Assembly: GCA_028293745.1 (NCBI GenBank) | Contig: JAQGOF010000241.1 | Span: forward strand, 1-64,000 | Reading direction: 5' to 3' | From: Gammaproteobacteria bacterium | GTDB taxonomy: Bacteria > Pseudomonadota > Gammaproteobacteria > Steroidobacterales > Steroidobacteraceae | DNA length: 64,000 nt | Part shown: piece by piece, positions 42,641 to 51,753 of the stretch | Layout of the letters: every line of letters starts with the position of its first letter | How positions within the stretch are numbered: position 1 is the first letter of the stretch | Translations under genes and position numbers: made by a program | Notes under the pieces: model-generated | Databases searched by the model: none | What the model saw: only the letters and a program-made list of their open reading frames with translations | Told to the model about the DNA's origin: nothing

Positions 42641-44605
42641 ATGCTGCTGCCGACCCGGCTGGGCGTGCGCCCAGTGTTTTGCATAATCGCCGTTGCCGCT
42701 TTTTTTTCGAGCTCCGTGTTTGCTGATGCGCAGGGCGGCCTGCCCAGCGAGACGCCGCCGGCCTTCAAGACGCACACCGAGAGTTTTGATTACGTCAAAC
42801 GGGAAGAGATGATCCCCATGCATGATGGGGTGAAGCTGAAGACTTTCATTCTCATTCCCAAAGGAGCCAGCAAGGCGCCAATACTGCTGACGCGAACACC
42901 GTACAACGCATCCGAGCGCGTACTGCGCTTCAACAGCGCTCACCTGGCGTCTGTCGTTCCGCAAATGGATGACACTGCTGTGGCGGCCGGCTACATCATC
43001 GTTTTCCAGGACGTGCGCGGGAAATACGGCTCAGAGGGCGACTACGTGATGACCCGCCCTCTGAAGGGGCCGCTCAACTCAACCGATAACGATCACGCGA
43101 CGGACACGTACGACACCATCGACTGGTTGATCAAGAACGTACCGGAGTCGAACGGACGCGTTGGTACGATCGGCGGGTCTTACGAAGGCTATACGACGGT
43201 TATGTCCACCGTCCGCGCGCATCCCGCGCTGAAAGTCGCCGTCCCGTTCGCGCCAATGGTCGATGGCTGGATGGGCGATGACTGGTTCCACAACGGCGCC
43301 TTTCGGCAGGATGGGTCTCTTCAATACGTGTATGACCAGGAGGCAACCCGGAAGAACGAGCTGACCTGGTGGACGGACGCCCGCGATACGTACGAGGTTT
43401 TCCTTCGCGCGGGCTCGGCTGGTGCACTGGCGAAGGCTCGCGGGGTTGATGAGATGGGGTATTGGCGCGAGTTGGTTGCGCACACCGCCTATGACAGCTT
43501 CTGGCAGGGACAGGCGGTCGACAAACTTCTGGCGAAAGACCCGCCTAAAGTGCCAATGCTCATCGTGTCAGGGTTGTTCGACCAGGAAGACATCTATGGC
43601 GGACCCGCGCTGTACCAGGCACTGGCCGGCAGCGATCCGCGAGGTGAGCGCGTCCACCTCGTTCTCGGACCGTGGAACCATGGTCAGGGCCGTCGCGAGG
43701 GCCGTGGCATCGGACCGATCATCTTCGAGGGCGACACCGCGACCTGGTTCCGCCGGACGATCATGCAGCCCTTCCTCGACTACTATCTGAAGGATGGCCC
43801 GAAACCGGATACACCCCGGGTACTCGTCTACGAGACGGGAGCCGACAAGTGGCACCGCTATGATGGTTGGCCTCGCGCATGCGCCTCCGGGTGTGCGGCA
43901 ACTTCGCGCCCTCTGTATCTGCTTGCCGATGGGAAGCTTGGATTCGAGCCGCCAGCGCCTTCGAAGGCCCGGCCGGCGGGGTCGAAGGAACAGTACGACG
44001 AATTTGTATCCGATCCCGCCAAGCCTGTCCCGTATCGGTTGCAGCCGACGCTGGATACAGGGGCGCCTGATTCCACGTGGGGCGAATGGCTGGTCGACGA
44101 TCAGCGCTTCGCAGCCTCCCGCACTGACGTGTTGGTCTACCGAACCGATCCGCTGAGAGAACCGGTGCGTGTCGCCGGCCAGCCCTGGGCGCACCTGTCC
44201 GCGTCAACCAGCGGCAGCGACTCCGATTGGGTCGTGAAGGTTGTCGACGTGTGGCCGGACGAAGTGCCCGAACATCCGAAACTCGGCGGTTATCAGCAGC
44301 TGCTCTCGGCTGACATTCTGCGCGGCCGTTACCGGGAAGATCCTGCAAACCCTCATGCCATCCAACCGGGCAAGGTGTTGGCCTACACGGTCCGCCTGCC
44401 GAACGTGAGTCACACCTTCCTGCCGGGTCACCGCATCATGGTTCAGATCCAGTCGACCTGGTTCCCGCTGTACGACCGCAACCCGCAGAAATACATACCC
44501 AACATCATGTTCGCCAAGCCGGAGGATTTCACGAAGGCAACGCAGCGGATATGGCACACGCCCGCAAGTGCAAGCTCGATCGAGTTTCCAATGGTGGGAC
44601 CCTAG
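42641..44605 (+). CDS. CocE/NonD-type serine hydrolase (X-Pro dipeptidyl-peptidase S15 family), exported
   Basis: A 654-residue protein with signal peptide (VFCIIAVAAFFSSSVFA). The alpha/beta-hydrolase domain has nucleophile Ser in GGSYEGYT, acid in FDQEDIYGG and His in GPWNHGQG. The C-terminal jelly-roll domain (from about 450) carries SDSDWVVKVVDVWPDEVPEHPKLGGY. Members cleave cocaine esters, acyl beta-lactams or X-Pro peptides. The true substrate is not visible. ATG 42641 follows AAGGAATCGAGG, and GTG 42602 is possible. Its stop TAG lies in a CTAG shared with the convergent gene's stop. Confidence 0.9.
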   Translation: MLLPTRLGVRPVFCIIAVAAFFSSSVFADAQGGLPSETPPAFKTHTESFDYVKREEMIPMHDGVKLKTFILIPKGASKAPILLTRTPYNASERVLRFNSAHLASVVPQMDDTAVAAGYIIVFQDVRGKYGSEGDYVMTRPLKGPLNSTDNDHATDTYDTIDWLIKNVPESNGRVGTIGGSYEGYTTVMSTVRAHPALKVAVPFAPMVDGWMGDDWFHNGAFRQDGSLQYVYDQEATRKNELTWWTDARDTYEVFLRAGSAGALAKARGVDEMGYWRELVAHTAYDSFWQGQAVDKLLAKDPPKVPMLIVSGLFDQEDIYGGPALYQALAGSDPRGERVHLVLGPWNHGQGRREGRGIGPIIFEGDTATWFRRTIMQPFLDYYLKDGPKPDTPRVLVYETGADKWHRYDGWPRACASGCAATSRPLYLLADGKLGFEPPAPSKARPAGSKEQYDEFVSDPAKPVPYRLQPTLDTGAPDSTWGEWLVDDQRFAASRTDVLVYRTDPLREPVRVAGQPWAHLSASTSGSDSDWVVKVVDVWPDEVPEHPKLGGYQQLLSADILRGRYREDPANPHAIQPGKVLAYTVRLPNVSHTFLPGHRIMVQIQSTWFPLYDRNPQKYIPNIMFAKPEDFTKATQRIWHTPASASSIEFPMVGP

Positions 44606-44946
44606 CGCGGGTTCGTGTAGCGAGCTATCAGACTGCGGCAATGCGTAACGGCCTCGCCGTGGACGGACTCCTCGTACTTGCGCCTGGCGAGATCTTCACG
44701 CTCGAGAGCAGTGGCACTCCACTGCTCTCGGGCAATACCTAGTGGAAATCCGTCGCTCCGGGAGTCGAGCTCCATGAAGTAGACAAAATCCTCGTCGTCC
44801 AACGCGTCCAGTTCCGCGGCGAGTTCCATAAAACGCCGCGCGGCTTCGACCACGCCCACGGACCCGGCAACGAGGGCGTGGGCAGTCTCGACGACCGCAT
44901 CGTGGAGACTCTGTCGATAGTCTGGTTGAGGTAGTTCGTTGGACAT
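44602..44946 (-). CDS. Small protein of unknown function
   Basis: A 114-residue acidic, helical, probably cytoplasmic protein (MSNELPQPDYRQSLHDAVVETAHALVAG...). The segment GFPLGIAREQWSATALEREDLARRKYEESVHGEAVTHCRSLIARY resembles small bacterial DUFs but I cannot assign one. ATG 44946 is the natural start; the frame continues to 45003. It ends at the shared CTAG with the CocE-like gene. Confidence 0.65.
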   Translation of the reverse strand: MSNELPQPDYRQSLHDAVVETAHALVAGSVGVVEAARRFMELAAELDALDDEDFVYFMELDSRSDGFPLGIAREQWSATALEREDLARRKYEESVHGEAVTHCRSLIARYTNPR

Positions 44947-45033
44947 CGATGGTATTCCGTCAGGGACTGCCCTTCTACCATGGGCATGGGGCCTATGGTT
45001 CATGCAGGGGCAATTCCCTTATGCTGCTTTGCC

Positions 45034-45744
45034 ATGACTGAACTGCTGTTTCGCGACGATGCGTACCTCAAGACCGCCACCGCGCGCGTGGTTGCCGTGC
45101 ATGAACGGGGTCTTGAACTGGACCGAACCCTCTTCTACCCCCTGGGGGGCGGACAGCCAGGCGACACGGGGGCTCTCGTTCGTGACAGCGGAGAGCGCAT
45201 CTCCATAGTGGATACTCGCAAGGGCAACGTGGTGGATAGCGTGGTCCACGTAGCCTCGGCTTCGACGGGACTTGCAGAGGTCGGTGAGACGGTCAATCTC
45301 GAGATCGATTGGCAACGACGTTATGCCCTCATGAGGCTGCATACCGCATTGCATGTGATGTCCTGCGTCGTGGTCGCGCCAGTGACCGGCGGCAATATGT
45401 CGCCTGACAAGGGCCGGCTCGATTTTGACATCGACATGAGTCTCCTGGATGCCGCCAAGATCGAACGCGAAACCAACGCGCTCATCGCCCGCGGACTGGA
45501 TACCGAAACGGTGTGGATCACCGACGAGGAGCTCGAGGCGCGGCCGGACCTCGTAAAGACCATGAGCGTGCAGCCGCCGCGCGGCGCCGGCCGCGTGCGT
45601 CTACTCCGGATACCGGGAATCGATCTGCAACCCTGCGGTGGCACTCACGTGAAGAACATCGGCGAGATCGGTGCCATTCGCGTGCTCAAAATCAGAAGCG
45701 AAGGCAAGCACAACAAGCGAGTTGAGATCGCCCTGGTCGGCTAA
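45034..45744 (+). CDS. Alanyl-tRNA editing protein (AlaX-M type)
   Basis: A 236-residue protein that hydrolyses mischarged seryl- or glycyl-tRNA(Ala) in trans. Zinc ligands are visible as HTALH (His103, His107) and CGGTH (Cys201, His205). The glycine-rich YPLGGGQPGDTG motif and QPPRGAGRVRLLRI are also family marks. The second domain marks it as the medium-length AlaX-M. Start ATG 45034 is at the beginning of homology (LLFRDDAYLKTATARVV). Confidence 0.92.
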   Translation: MTELLFRDDAYLKTATARVVAVHERGLELDRTLFYPLGGGQPGDTGALVRDSGERISIVDTRKGNVVDSVVHVASASTGLAEVGETVNLEIDWQRRYALMRLHTALHVMSCVVVAPVTGGNMSPDKGRLDFDIDMSLLDAAKIERETNALIARGLDTETVWITDEELEARPDLVKTMSVQPPRGAGRVRLLRIPGIDLQPCGGTHVKNIGEIGAIRVLKIRSEGKHNKRVEIALVG

Positions 45745-45827
45745 CGGCCACGGCCGCTGCCCAGAATGTTGAAATCGGCGGTGTGTACGTACCTCGCACG
45801 AATATGTATTTCAATTGTAATAATTAG

Positions 45828-45847
45828 GCATTCCCGCCCGGGAATGC
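45828..45847. promoter_or_regulatory. Perfect 8-bp-arm inverted repeat upstream of the P450 gene
   Basis: GCATTCCC and GGGAATGC flank GCCC, immediately after an AT-rich stretch (about 45805-45827, TATTTCAATTGTAATAATTAGG) that is the only A/T-rich island nearby and a plausible -10/UP region. It suits an operator or a leader hairpin and is 40 bases from the small ORF at 45887. Confidence 0.45.
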
Positions 45848-45886
45848 ACGTAGAATTTGCTCCCTGGGACACACCGCTGTGAAAGG

Positions 45887-45949
45887 ATGACCATGGACGA
45901 AAATTCCAATCGGGCGCGCGCGTGGCTCGCGTATACAGCGCCTCTATGA
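45887..45949 (+). CDS. Possible 20-codon leader ORF coupled to the P450 gene
   Basis: ATG 45887 (or 45893, six bases after AAAGG) opens a 20-codon frame beginning MTMDENSNR that ends at TGA 45947-45949, which overlaps the P450 ATG as ATGA. The P450 start itself lacks a good Shine-Dalgarno. Coupled re-initiation would explain its translation. The frame is short and may be fortuitous. Confidence 0.35.
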   Translation: MTMDENSNRARAWLAYTAPL

Positions 45950-47178
45950 ACAAGCCCTCAACTCGACCCCCTGGCACGGAACCACTCGCACTCTCAATCG
46001 CTCAGCTCGATGCGGATCCGCACGGCGTTTTCCGCCGTTACCGGCATCTGACACCGCTGCTCAAGCGCGAGAACCTGGGGTATATCGCCATCCGCGCGGC
46101 TGACATGGAACCGCTCGCGTTCGATCCGCGCACGCGGCAGATCGAGACGGAACAACTCGCGGCGCGCGGCATCCACTCCGGCCCGTTGGTCGAGCTGTGG
46201 AGCAACTCCATGTTGTTCGCCAACGGCGGCGAGCACCGCCGGCGGCGGGCTCCCATGTCGAGAGCCTTTGCGTTCAAGCTCATCGAGCAGATGCGGCCGC
46301 GGATCCGCGCCGCAGCCTTGGCTATCATCGAGCAGCACCTGCAGGCCGGCGAGTTGGATTTTCTGGGTGACTTTGCCTCTGCGATACCGGCTCGCATCAT
46401 CGCGAACATTTTGGGGATACCCGCGGCCGATGTGCCGCATTTCACCGAGCTGGTCTACAGCGTATCGCGCTCACTGAGCTTCTCCTATGCGCCCTCTGAG
46501 ATCCAGGGCATGCAGGACTCGGCCCAGCAGTTGATGACGTACGTGGATGGGCTGCTGGGCGCCCGCGGCGCAGCACTCAACAATGAGTTCCTGGCCACTT
46601 TTTTGATGACGGTGTCGGAAGCGGGCAACGTGTCCGCCGCCGAAATACTCAGCCAGATCGTCACCATCATCATCGCCGGCAGTGATACGACGCGCGGGGC
46701 CATCGCTGTGCAAGTTGCCCTTCTGCTCCAACATCGCGAGCAGTGGGATGCCGTCTGCGCCGATCCGGCCTTGATTCCGGGGGCCGTATCGGAGTCGTTG
46801 CGCTATGAGCCTGTGGTGGGATCGTTTCCCCGGTTCACGCTCGAGGACATCGAGATGGACGGCTACCTGGTGCCTCGCAACAGCATCCTGAGTCTGTCCA
46901 CCCTGTCCGCAATGCGCGATCCGGGCCAGTACGTCGACCCCGACCGCTTCAACATCCGGCGGACCGATCATCCACGCCGTCATCTGATCTTTGGTCTTGG
47001 CGTCCATCGCTGCCTGGGAGAGATACTCGCACGGGCCGAGCTCGAAGAATCACTGGCAGCCCTGGTCAACCGGCTGCCCCAGCTGCAGCTCGCCGGCAAA
47101 CCGCCCTCCTTGCAGGGGCATGGCGGCATCCGCCGCATTGACGGCATGCGGGTGCAGTGGGCCTCGCCGCGCGGCTGA
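45946..47178 (+). CDS. Cytochrome P450
   Basis: A 410-residue soluble bacterial P450 monooxygenase. The I-helix oxygen-activation motif AGSDTT is at 244-249, ExxR is ESLR at 283-286, and the haem loop FGLGVHRCLGE has axial Cys356. The P450 hydroxylates an unknown small molecule using a ferredoxin partner that is not encoded nearby. ATG 45946 is the start of homology and overlaps the small upstream ORF. Confidence 0.93.
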   Translation: MNKPSTRPPGTEPLALSIAQLDADPHGVFRRYRHLTPLLKRENLGYIAIRAADMEPLAFDPRTRQIETEQLAARGIHSGPLVELWSNSMLFANGGEHRRRRAPMSRAFAFKLIEQMRPRIRAAALAIIEQHLQAGELDFLGDFASAIPARIIANILGIPAADVPHFTELVYSVSRSLSFSYAPSEIQGMQDSAQQLMTYVDGLLGARGAALNNEFLATFLMTVSEAGNVSAAEILSQIVTIIIAGSDTTRGAIAVQVALLLQHREQWDAVCADPALIPGAVSESLRYEPVVGSFPRFTLEDIEMDGYLVPRNSILSLSTLSAMRDPGQYVDPDRFNIRRTDHPRRHLIFGLGVHRCLGEILARAELEESLAALVNRLPQLQLAGKPPSLQGHGGIRRIDGMRVQWASPRG

Positions 47179-47238
47179 CTCCAGGCATATCATCCCGGGA
47201 ACGCGCTCACTTCCGGGCGCCATCCGAGGTAGAGGCCT

Positions 47239-47805
47239 ATGCGTTGTTGCACGCCCGCGAGATTGCTGCAGGTGGCTCTTACGAGCCTGGCCGTCACCGC
47301 GTGGGTGCAGGCCGCGGATCTCACCAAGCCGAATATCAAGCCGGGTCTGTGGGAGGTCGCAACCAATCCCAAAATCAGCGGCGAGATGCCCATCCCCGAG
47401 GAGCAGCTCGCGAAGATGACCCCGGAGCAGCGCGCGAGGCTGGAAGCTGCCATGCAGTCACACATGACGAATGGGGCGAAGCCGCGGGTCTACAAGGAGT
47501 GCATGACACCCGAGAAGATTGCACGTGGGTTCGACATCGACCCGCATGGCGATGACTCCTCCTGCAAGCGCAAGGTAGTCTCGAGTTCCGCGACCGAGCT
47601 GACTATGCACGATGAGTGCAACAAGCCGGAGCGCAAAACGGTCACGGACGTGCACTTCGAGGTCAAAGGCGGCACGCAGATGAGCGGCAAGATCAACGTC
47701 GTCATGACTTCCAATGGTAAGACGATGACGGTCAACAGCACGGTGCAGGGAAAGTGGCTGGGCGCGAGCTGCGGGACGGTCAAGGACGCCGAGTTGGAGA
47801 AATAA
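47239..47805 (+). CDS. DUF3617 domain exported protein
   Basis: A 188-residue periplasmic protein. A signal peptide (LLQVALTSLAVTAWVQA) precedes the DUF3617 region with KPGLWEVATNPK near the start, a conserved YKECMTPEKIARG and SSCKRKVVSSSATELTMHDEC in the middle, and the closing KWLGASCGTVKD. Its four cysteines probably form two disulfides. No function is known. GAGG precedes ATG 47239. The 3' end overlaps the convergent gene by 26 bases. Confidence 0.85.
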   Translation: MRCCTPARLLQVALTSLAVTAWVQAADLTKPNIKPGLWEVATNPKISGEMPIPEEQLAKMTPEQRARLEAAMQSHMTNGAKPRVYKECMTPEKIARGFDIDPHGDDSSCKRKVVSSSATELTMHDECNKPERKTVTDVHFEVKGGTQMSGKINVVMTSNGKTMTVNSTVQGKWLGASCGTVKDAELEK

Positions 47806-48409
47806 CGGCCGCTTCGATCGATTGCATCGCCTCGAACATGCCGCTCGTGGGCGTGCTGCCCAGATCCTGTGTATGAAAGATCACGGCAAACCTGTTGTGT
47901 ACGATGACACTGTACATCACGCCAACTGCGGCACGCCCGCCAACGGCGCCATTCCATGTGGCGCGGGCGGCCGGCAGTCCCGCTAGCTTGATGTGCGCGA
48001 TGGGCGATGAGACATAGTTCGTACGGCGCCGCTCGATGCCGTCCAGAAACTGATGCAGGTATTTCTCCGCATAGATGCTCACATCCTGCGGTGCAGCCGG
48101 CTTGCCCGGCGGTGAGCCGAACTCGATGACATTGATCTGCAGAAGAGTCTTGAGGCCGGCGCTGCGTACGGACTTCGTCCAGGCCGTGACCAGCGTTTTC
48201 TTCAGCCGCTGTGTCTGGGCCGCCTCGAATCCCTCAGGGATGGTGATCACTACCGGCCCGATAGTGACGGGAGCTGCGGGAACCACGGGAGCAGCGTGAG
48301 TCGCAACCGCCACCAGGGATTGCGCAGCGAGCACCGTTACGCAACTGAGCATCATTACCCACCTGGCCACCAGCCGGGTCACGCGCCTGCAGTCAGCGAG
48401 TCGCTCCAT
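47780..48409 (-). CDS. Exported protein of unknown function (last gene of RND operon)
   Basis: A 209-residue protein starting near ATG 48409, inside the 3' end of the GntR gene. The signal peptide (WVMMLSCVTVLAAQSLVAVATHA) precedes a beta-rich mature part (VTIGPVVITIPEGFEAAQTQRL; VSIYAEKYLHQFLDGIERRR; AVGVMYSVIVHNRFAVIFHTQD). I do not recognise it. Overlap with GntR suggests it belongs to the efflux transcript. Confidence 0.68.
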   Translation of the reverse strand: MERLADCRRVTRLVARWVMMLSCVTVLAAQSLVAVATHAAPVVPAAPVTIGPVVITIPEGFEAAQTQRLKKTLVTAWTKSVRSAGLKTLLQINVIEFGSPPGKPAAPQDVSIYAEKYLHQFLDGIERRRTNYVSSPIAHIKLAGLPAARATWNGAVGGRAAVGVMYSVIVHNRFAVIFHTQDLGSTPTSGMFEAMQSIEAAVISPTRRP

Positions 48410-49064
48410 TCTGGTCAAAGGCGGAGGAGACGCGCGCCAGCAGTGCCTGCACGCGTTCGGTCGCGCCTGCCACATCCTGGGCGCGCAGCCGCCCGAGCAG
48501 CGCCTTGTGCATGCTCACGAGCGTCTTCAGGCTCTTGCCCATTTCTGCAAGCCGGCGGAGCGCAATGCGGCCGCGGATATCCCACAACAATGAGTCCCAT
48601 ACAGCCAGGAAGGTCCGGTTGCCGCTACTTTCGACCAATCGGCGGTGAAAGCGCAAGGCATTGTCGATATAGGCTTCCGAGTCGTCAGCTTTGACGGCGG
48701 TATCCATCTCGCGCAGGTATCCGGCGAGGTCTGCCAGCAGATCCGGCTTGTAGGGGGCTGCGAGGGCCACCGAGCGCATTTCCAACATCATGCGCAGCTC
48801 GTACGACTCGCGCATTTCGGCGAAATCGGCGCCGCGCACCCGCGTTCCACGGAAGCGCTCCGAGGAGACGAGGCCCGATCCTTCGAGCTCGCGCAACGCC
48901 TCCCGGATCGGCGCCTGGCTGACATCGAATTCACGCGCCAGGTACAGCTCCTTGAGCTGGGTACCCGCCGGATAGGTTCCATCCAGTATCCGCCCGACGA
49001 GGATGTCGCGAATATGATCGCGCATGCACACTCGCTTGACTGCCTTGGCTGCTGGCTGGCTCAT
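48393..49064 (-). CDS. GntR-family (FadR/FCD-type) transcriptional regulator
   Basis: A 223-residue regulator. The winged-helix domain (about 10-75) has IRDILVGRILDGTYPAGTQLKELYLAREFDVSQAPIREALRELEGSGLV. The FCD ligand domain follows, with FHRRLVESSGN and VSMHKALLGRL giving two of the usual metal-binding histidines. The third is not obvious. It overlaps the outer-membrane efflux gene by ATGA. GntR control of an RND pump is uncommon compared with TetR. It is the natural candidate to bind the palindrome at 54971-54986. Confidence 0.9.
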   Translation of the reverse strand: MSQPAAKAVKRVCMRDHIRDILVGRILDGTYPAGTQLKELYLAREFDVSQAPIREALRELEGSGLVSSERFRGTRVRGADFAEMRESYELRMMLEMRSVALAAPYKPDLLADLAGYLREMDTAVKADDSEAYIDNALRFHRRLVESSGNRTFLAVWDSLLWDIRGRIALRRLAEMGKSLKTLVSMHKALLGRLRAQDVAGATERVQALLARVSSAFDQNGATR

Positions 49065-50503
49065 GGCATCACGGGACGGTCGAGTTGATCCTGAGTCCAG
49101 CCGCCGCCTGTAGCACGTACCAGTGAGACGGCGGCGTTCATCTGGGCGACTCGCACACTGATGGTGTCGCGCTGCGCGTTCAAGGCGGCAGTGTGAGTAG
49201 TCGTCACTTCAACGTAGTCGGCAACGCCCTGTTCATAACGCTGGTCGGCATGATAGGCCGAGCTCTGCGCAGACGCAGCCGCGGCCTCATCGGCCTTGCG
49301 TTGATCAGCCAGGTGATGCAGTCCGGCCAGATTGTCTTCGACTTCCTGGTACGCAGTCAGAGTGGTCTTGCGATACGTAGCGGCCGCCTGGTCATACTGC
49401 GCACGTGCCTGTTTGTTCAGGCCATACCGCGCGCCCGCATCGAGTAGCGGCACCGTTGCGCTGGGCCCGACCGACCAGAAGTGGCTGGGCGCATTGAACC
49501 AGCTCGAAGACAGCACGCTCTCGAACCCGCCCGCTCCCGTCAACGAAAAGACTGGAAACCAAGCGGCTTTGGCCACGCCGATCTGGGAATTTGCAGCCGC
49601 CATGGCACGTTCCGCGCGACCTACGTCGGGACGACGTTCGAGCAGCTTCGAAGGCAATCCGGCGTCGAACGGGGGCGGCGTACCCGCGAGTGATCCGGGC
49701 TCGAGCGTGAATCCGGAGGGTATCTTTCCCAGCAGAACGGCGATTGCATGCTCCAGCTGTGCACGCTCGAGATTGACGGCCGCAAGCTGCGAACGGGCGT
49801 TCTGACGCAGAGTGTCAGCTTGATCCACATCGGTTGCAGCGGAAATGCCTTCCTGGTAGCGGTTGCGGGTCAACTCGTACGCCCGGTCATAGACCCTGAT
49901 GGTGTCCTGAAGGAGTTGGATGGTCGTATCGTCGCCGCGCAGCGAGAAGTAGTCGGTCGCCAGCTCGGACTGCAGTGACAGCTCAACGGCTGCGAGGTCT
50001 GCGGCGCTTGCCTGGGCTTGCGCGCCTGCTGCGGCCGCGGTATTCCTCAACCGCCCAAACAGATCGACTTCCCAGGACAAGTTGAGCCCGGCCACGAAGT
50101 CGTTCTGGACGTGAGAGACGCCGCCGCCGAGAGCCCGGCTCAAAGCCGTGTTCGCCGAATTCTTGCCTCGCCTCGCAGACACGCCGGCGTCCAGCGTCGG
50201 GAAGACGTTCGAGCGTGCCTGGATGGCAACGCCCCGCGCCTCTTCGAATCTCGCCACCGCGGCCCGCAGATCCGGGTTGGATTCGGCGAGCTGCTGCTCC
50301 AGGTGACTCAGAGTCGGATCGCCAAAGGCCTCCCACCACGGACCGCGACCCTGCACATCGGCAGGTGTAGCGGGCATCCAGTCACCCGCTTCCTTGTAGC
50401 TGCTCACCTGCGGTGGCGGCGGCGGACTATATTTGGGCGCCAGCGAGCAGCCACTCAACAGCGCTGCAGCGACGCAGGCAGCAGCGTAACAACCGCGGCT
50501 CAC
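49061..50503 (-). CDS. RND efflux outer-membrane channel lipoprotein (NodT/OprM type)
   Basis: A 480-residue trimeric channel subunit. The lipobox ALLSGC gives lipidated Cys19. Two OEP repeats follow, each with the long helical hairpin; ALSRALGGGVSHVQNDFVAGLNLSWEVDLFGRLRN and YRKTTLTAYQEVEDNLAGLHHL are visible. It connects the pump to the exterior. The gene overlaps the adaptor gene upstream and GntR downstream by ATGA, so the operon is read as one message. Confidence 0.93.
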   Translation of the reverse strand: MSRGCYAAACVAAALLSGCSLAPKYSPPPPPQVSSYKEAGDWMPATPADVQGRGPWWEAFGDPTLSHLEQQLAESNPDLRAAVARFEEARGVAIQARSNVFPTLDAGVSARRGKNSANTALSRALGGGVSHVQNDFVAGLNLSWEVDLFGRLRNTAAAAGAQAQASAADLAAVELSLQSELATDYFSLRGDDTTIQLLQDTIRVYDRAYELTRNRYQEGISAATDVDQADTLRQNARSQLAAVNLERAQLEHAIAVLLGKIPSGFTLEPGSLAGTPPPFDAGLPSKLLERRPDVGRAERAMAAANSQIGVAKAAWFPVFSLTGAGGFESVLSSSWFNAPSHFWSVGPSATVPLLDAGARYGLNKQARAQYDQAAATYRKTTLTAYQEVEDNLAGLHHLADQRKADEAAAASAQSSAYHADQRYEQGVADYVEVTTTHTAALNAQRDTISVRVAQMNAAVSLVRATGGGWTQDQLDRPVMP

Positions 50504-51717
50504 GATTTTGCGACCTTCCCTGGCGGTGGAGGTGCAACATGCACATTCACGCCGTCGGTCAGCGAATCGGGCGGACTGAGGATTACTTTGTCATCCGCGG
50601 CCAGTCCCTGGGTGATTTCGATGTCGGAGCCATAGTCACGGCCGATGGTGACCTGCTTCAGGACCACCTGGCCCTTGTCGCCAACCGTGGCGACATGCAT
50701 TCCATCGCCGCGGAACAGCAGTACATTTGCGGGTACCTTGTAGGACTCGCTCGTGGCGCCCTCAGGCAGCTTGAAATGGACCTCCGCGTAGGCTCCTGGG
50801 AGCAGCTCATTGTTGCTGTTATCCACGCTCAGCTGGGCCAGCAGGGTGCGGGTGGTCTGATCGATGGCGCTGGAGGTGCTGTCGAACTTCGCCGTGTAAG
50901 CCTTGCCCGGCCGGTCAGGGAAGACCAGCTCCGCGGTCAGACCGGGCTTCATCATCGCCGCGTAGGTCTGCGGTACGCGCACGTACAGGCGCAAGCGCCG
51001 CATGTCCGCAACACGAAACAACTCGGGTCCGGTATTGTTGCCCGCCGCGATGAGCTGGCCGATGTCGGTGTTTCTCGCGGTCACTACCCCATCGAACGGA
51101 GCGGTGATCTTCTGGAATCCCGTCAGCTGCTGCAGGCGCTGCATATTCGCGCGCGCCGCCTGGACCTGGGCATCGTTCGAGGCGGCCACGCTGATCTTCT
51201 CGTCGGCTTCCTGCTTCGACACCGAGTCGGAGGCGCGCAGATTGCGCCAGCGCTCGGCAGTGACGCTTGCAATCTTCTGGTTGGCCTGAGCAGTGACCAG
51301 ATCGGCCTGCGCCTGGCGTAACTGCGAATCCACTTCCGGCGACTCGATTTCGCCGAGCAGCTGACCCGCTTTCACCGGCGTACCGATGTCCACGAGCCAG
51401 CGCTTCAGATAGCCACTGGTGCGCGCATAGATCGGCGCTTCGTAATTGGCTTGCAGGTTTCCGGGCAGGATCAGGTCGGAAAGCCCGGTGAGCGGCTGCG
51501 GGTTGACAGTCGCAACGGTCACGATCGACTGAGCCTCGGTCACTTCCTTGAGTCTTGCCGAGGCACTGTATGCCGAGACCGCTGACCACACTACTACTAT
51601 GACAGCGAGTGCTGCTGCGACCGCTCCCCCACGAGCCAGCATCCGCGCAGTTTTCGCCCCGGAATGCGCAGCGGCGCGCTGCGTGTCCGTTTCGGGTGAT
51701 CGTACAGGTTGATCCAT
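50500..51717 (-). CDS. RND efflux periplasmic adaptor (membrane-fusion protein)
   Basis: A 405-residue adaptor. An N-terminal membrane anchor (GGAVAAALAVIVVVWSAVSAY) is followed by the barrel-sandwich hybrid (ARTSGYLKRWLVDIGTPVKAGQLLGEIESPEVD), a coiled-coil hairpin, the returning lipoyl half (ITAPFDGVVTARNTDIGQLIAAG) and the beta-barrel and membrane-proximal domains. It bridges the permease and the OprM-like channel. The 36-base gap after the permease gene keeps it in the operon. Confidence 0.93.
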   Translation of the reverse strand: MDQPVRSPETDTQRAAAHSGAKTARMLARGGAVAAALAVIVVVWSAVSAYSASARLKEVTEAQSIVTVATVNPQPLTGLSDLILPGNLQANYEAPIYARTSGYLKRWLVDIGTPVKAGQLLGEIESPEVDSQLRQAQADLVTAQANQKIASVTAERWRNLRASDSVSKQEADEKISVAASNDAQVQAARANMQRLQQLTGFQKITAPFDGVVTARNTDIGQLIAAGNNTGPELFRVADMRRLRLYVRVPQTYAAMMKPGLTAELVFPDRPGKAYTAKFDSTSSAIDQTTRTLLAQLSVDNSNNELLPGAYAEVHFKLPEGATSESYKVPANVLLFRGDGMHVATVGDKGQVVLKQVTIGRDYGSDIEITQGLAADDKVILSPPDSLTDGVNVHVAPPPPGKVAKS

Positions 51718-51753
51718 GATGATCTCAGTATGTCTTTCGTTGATGCCGACGGC

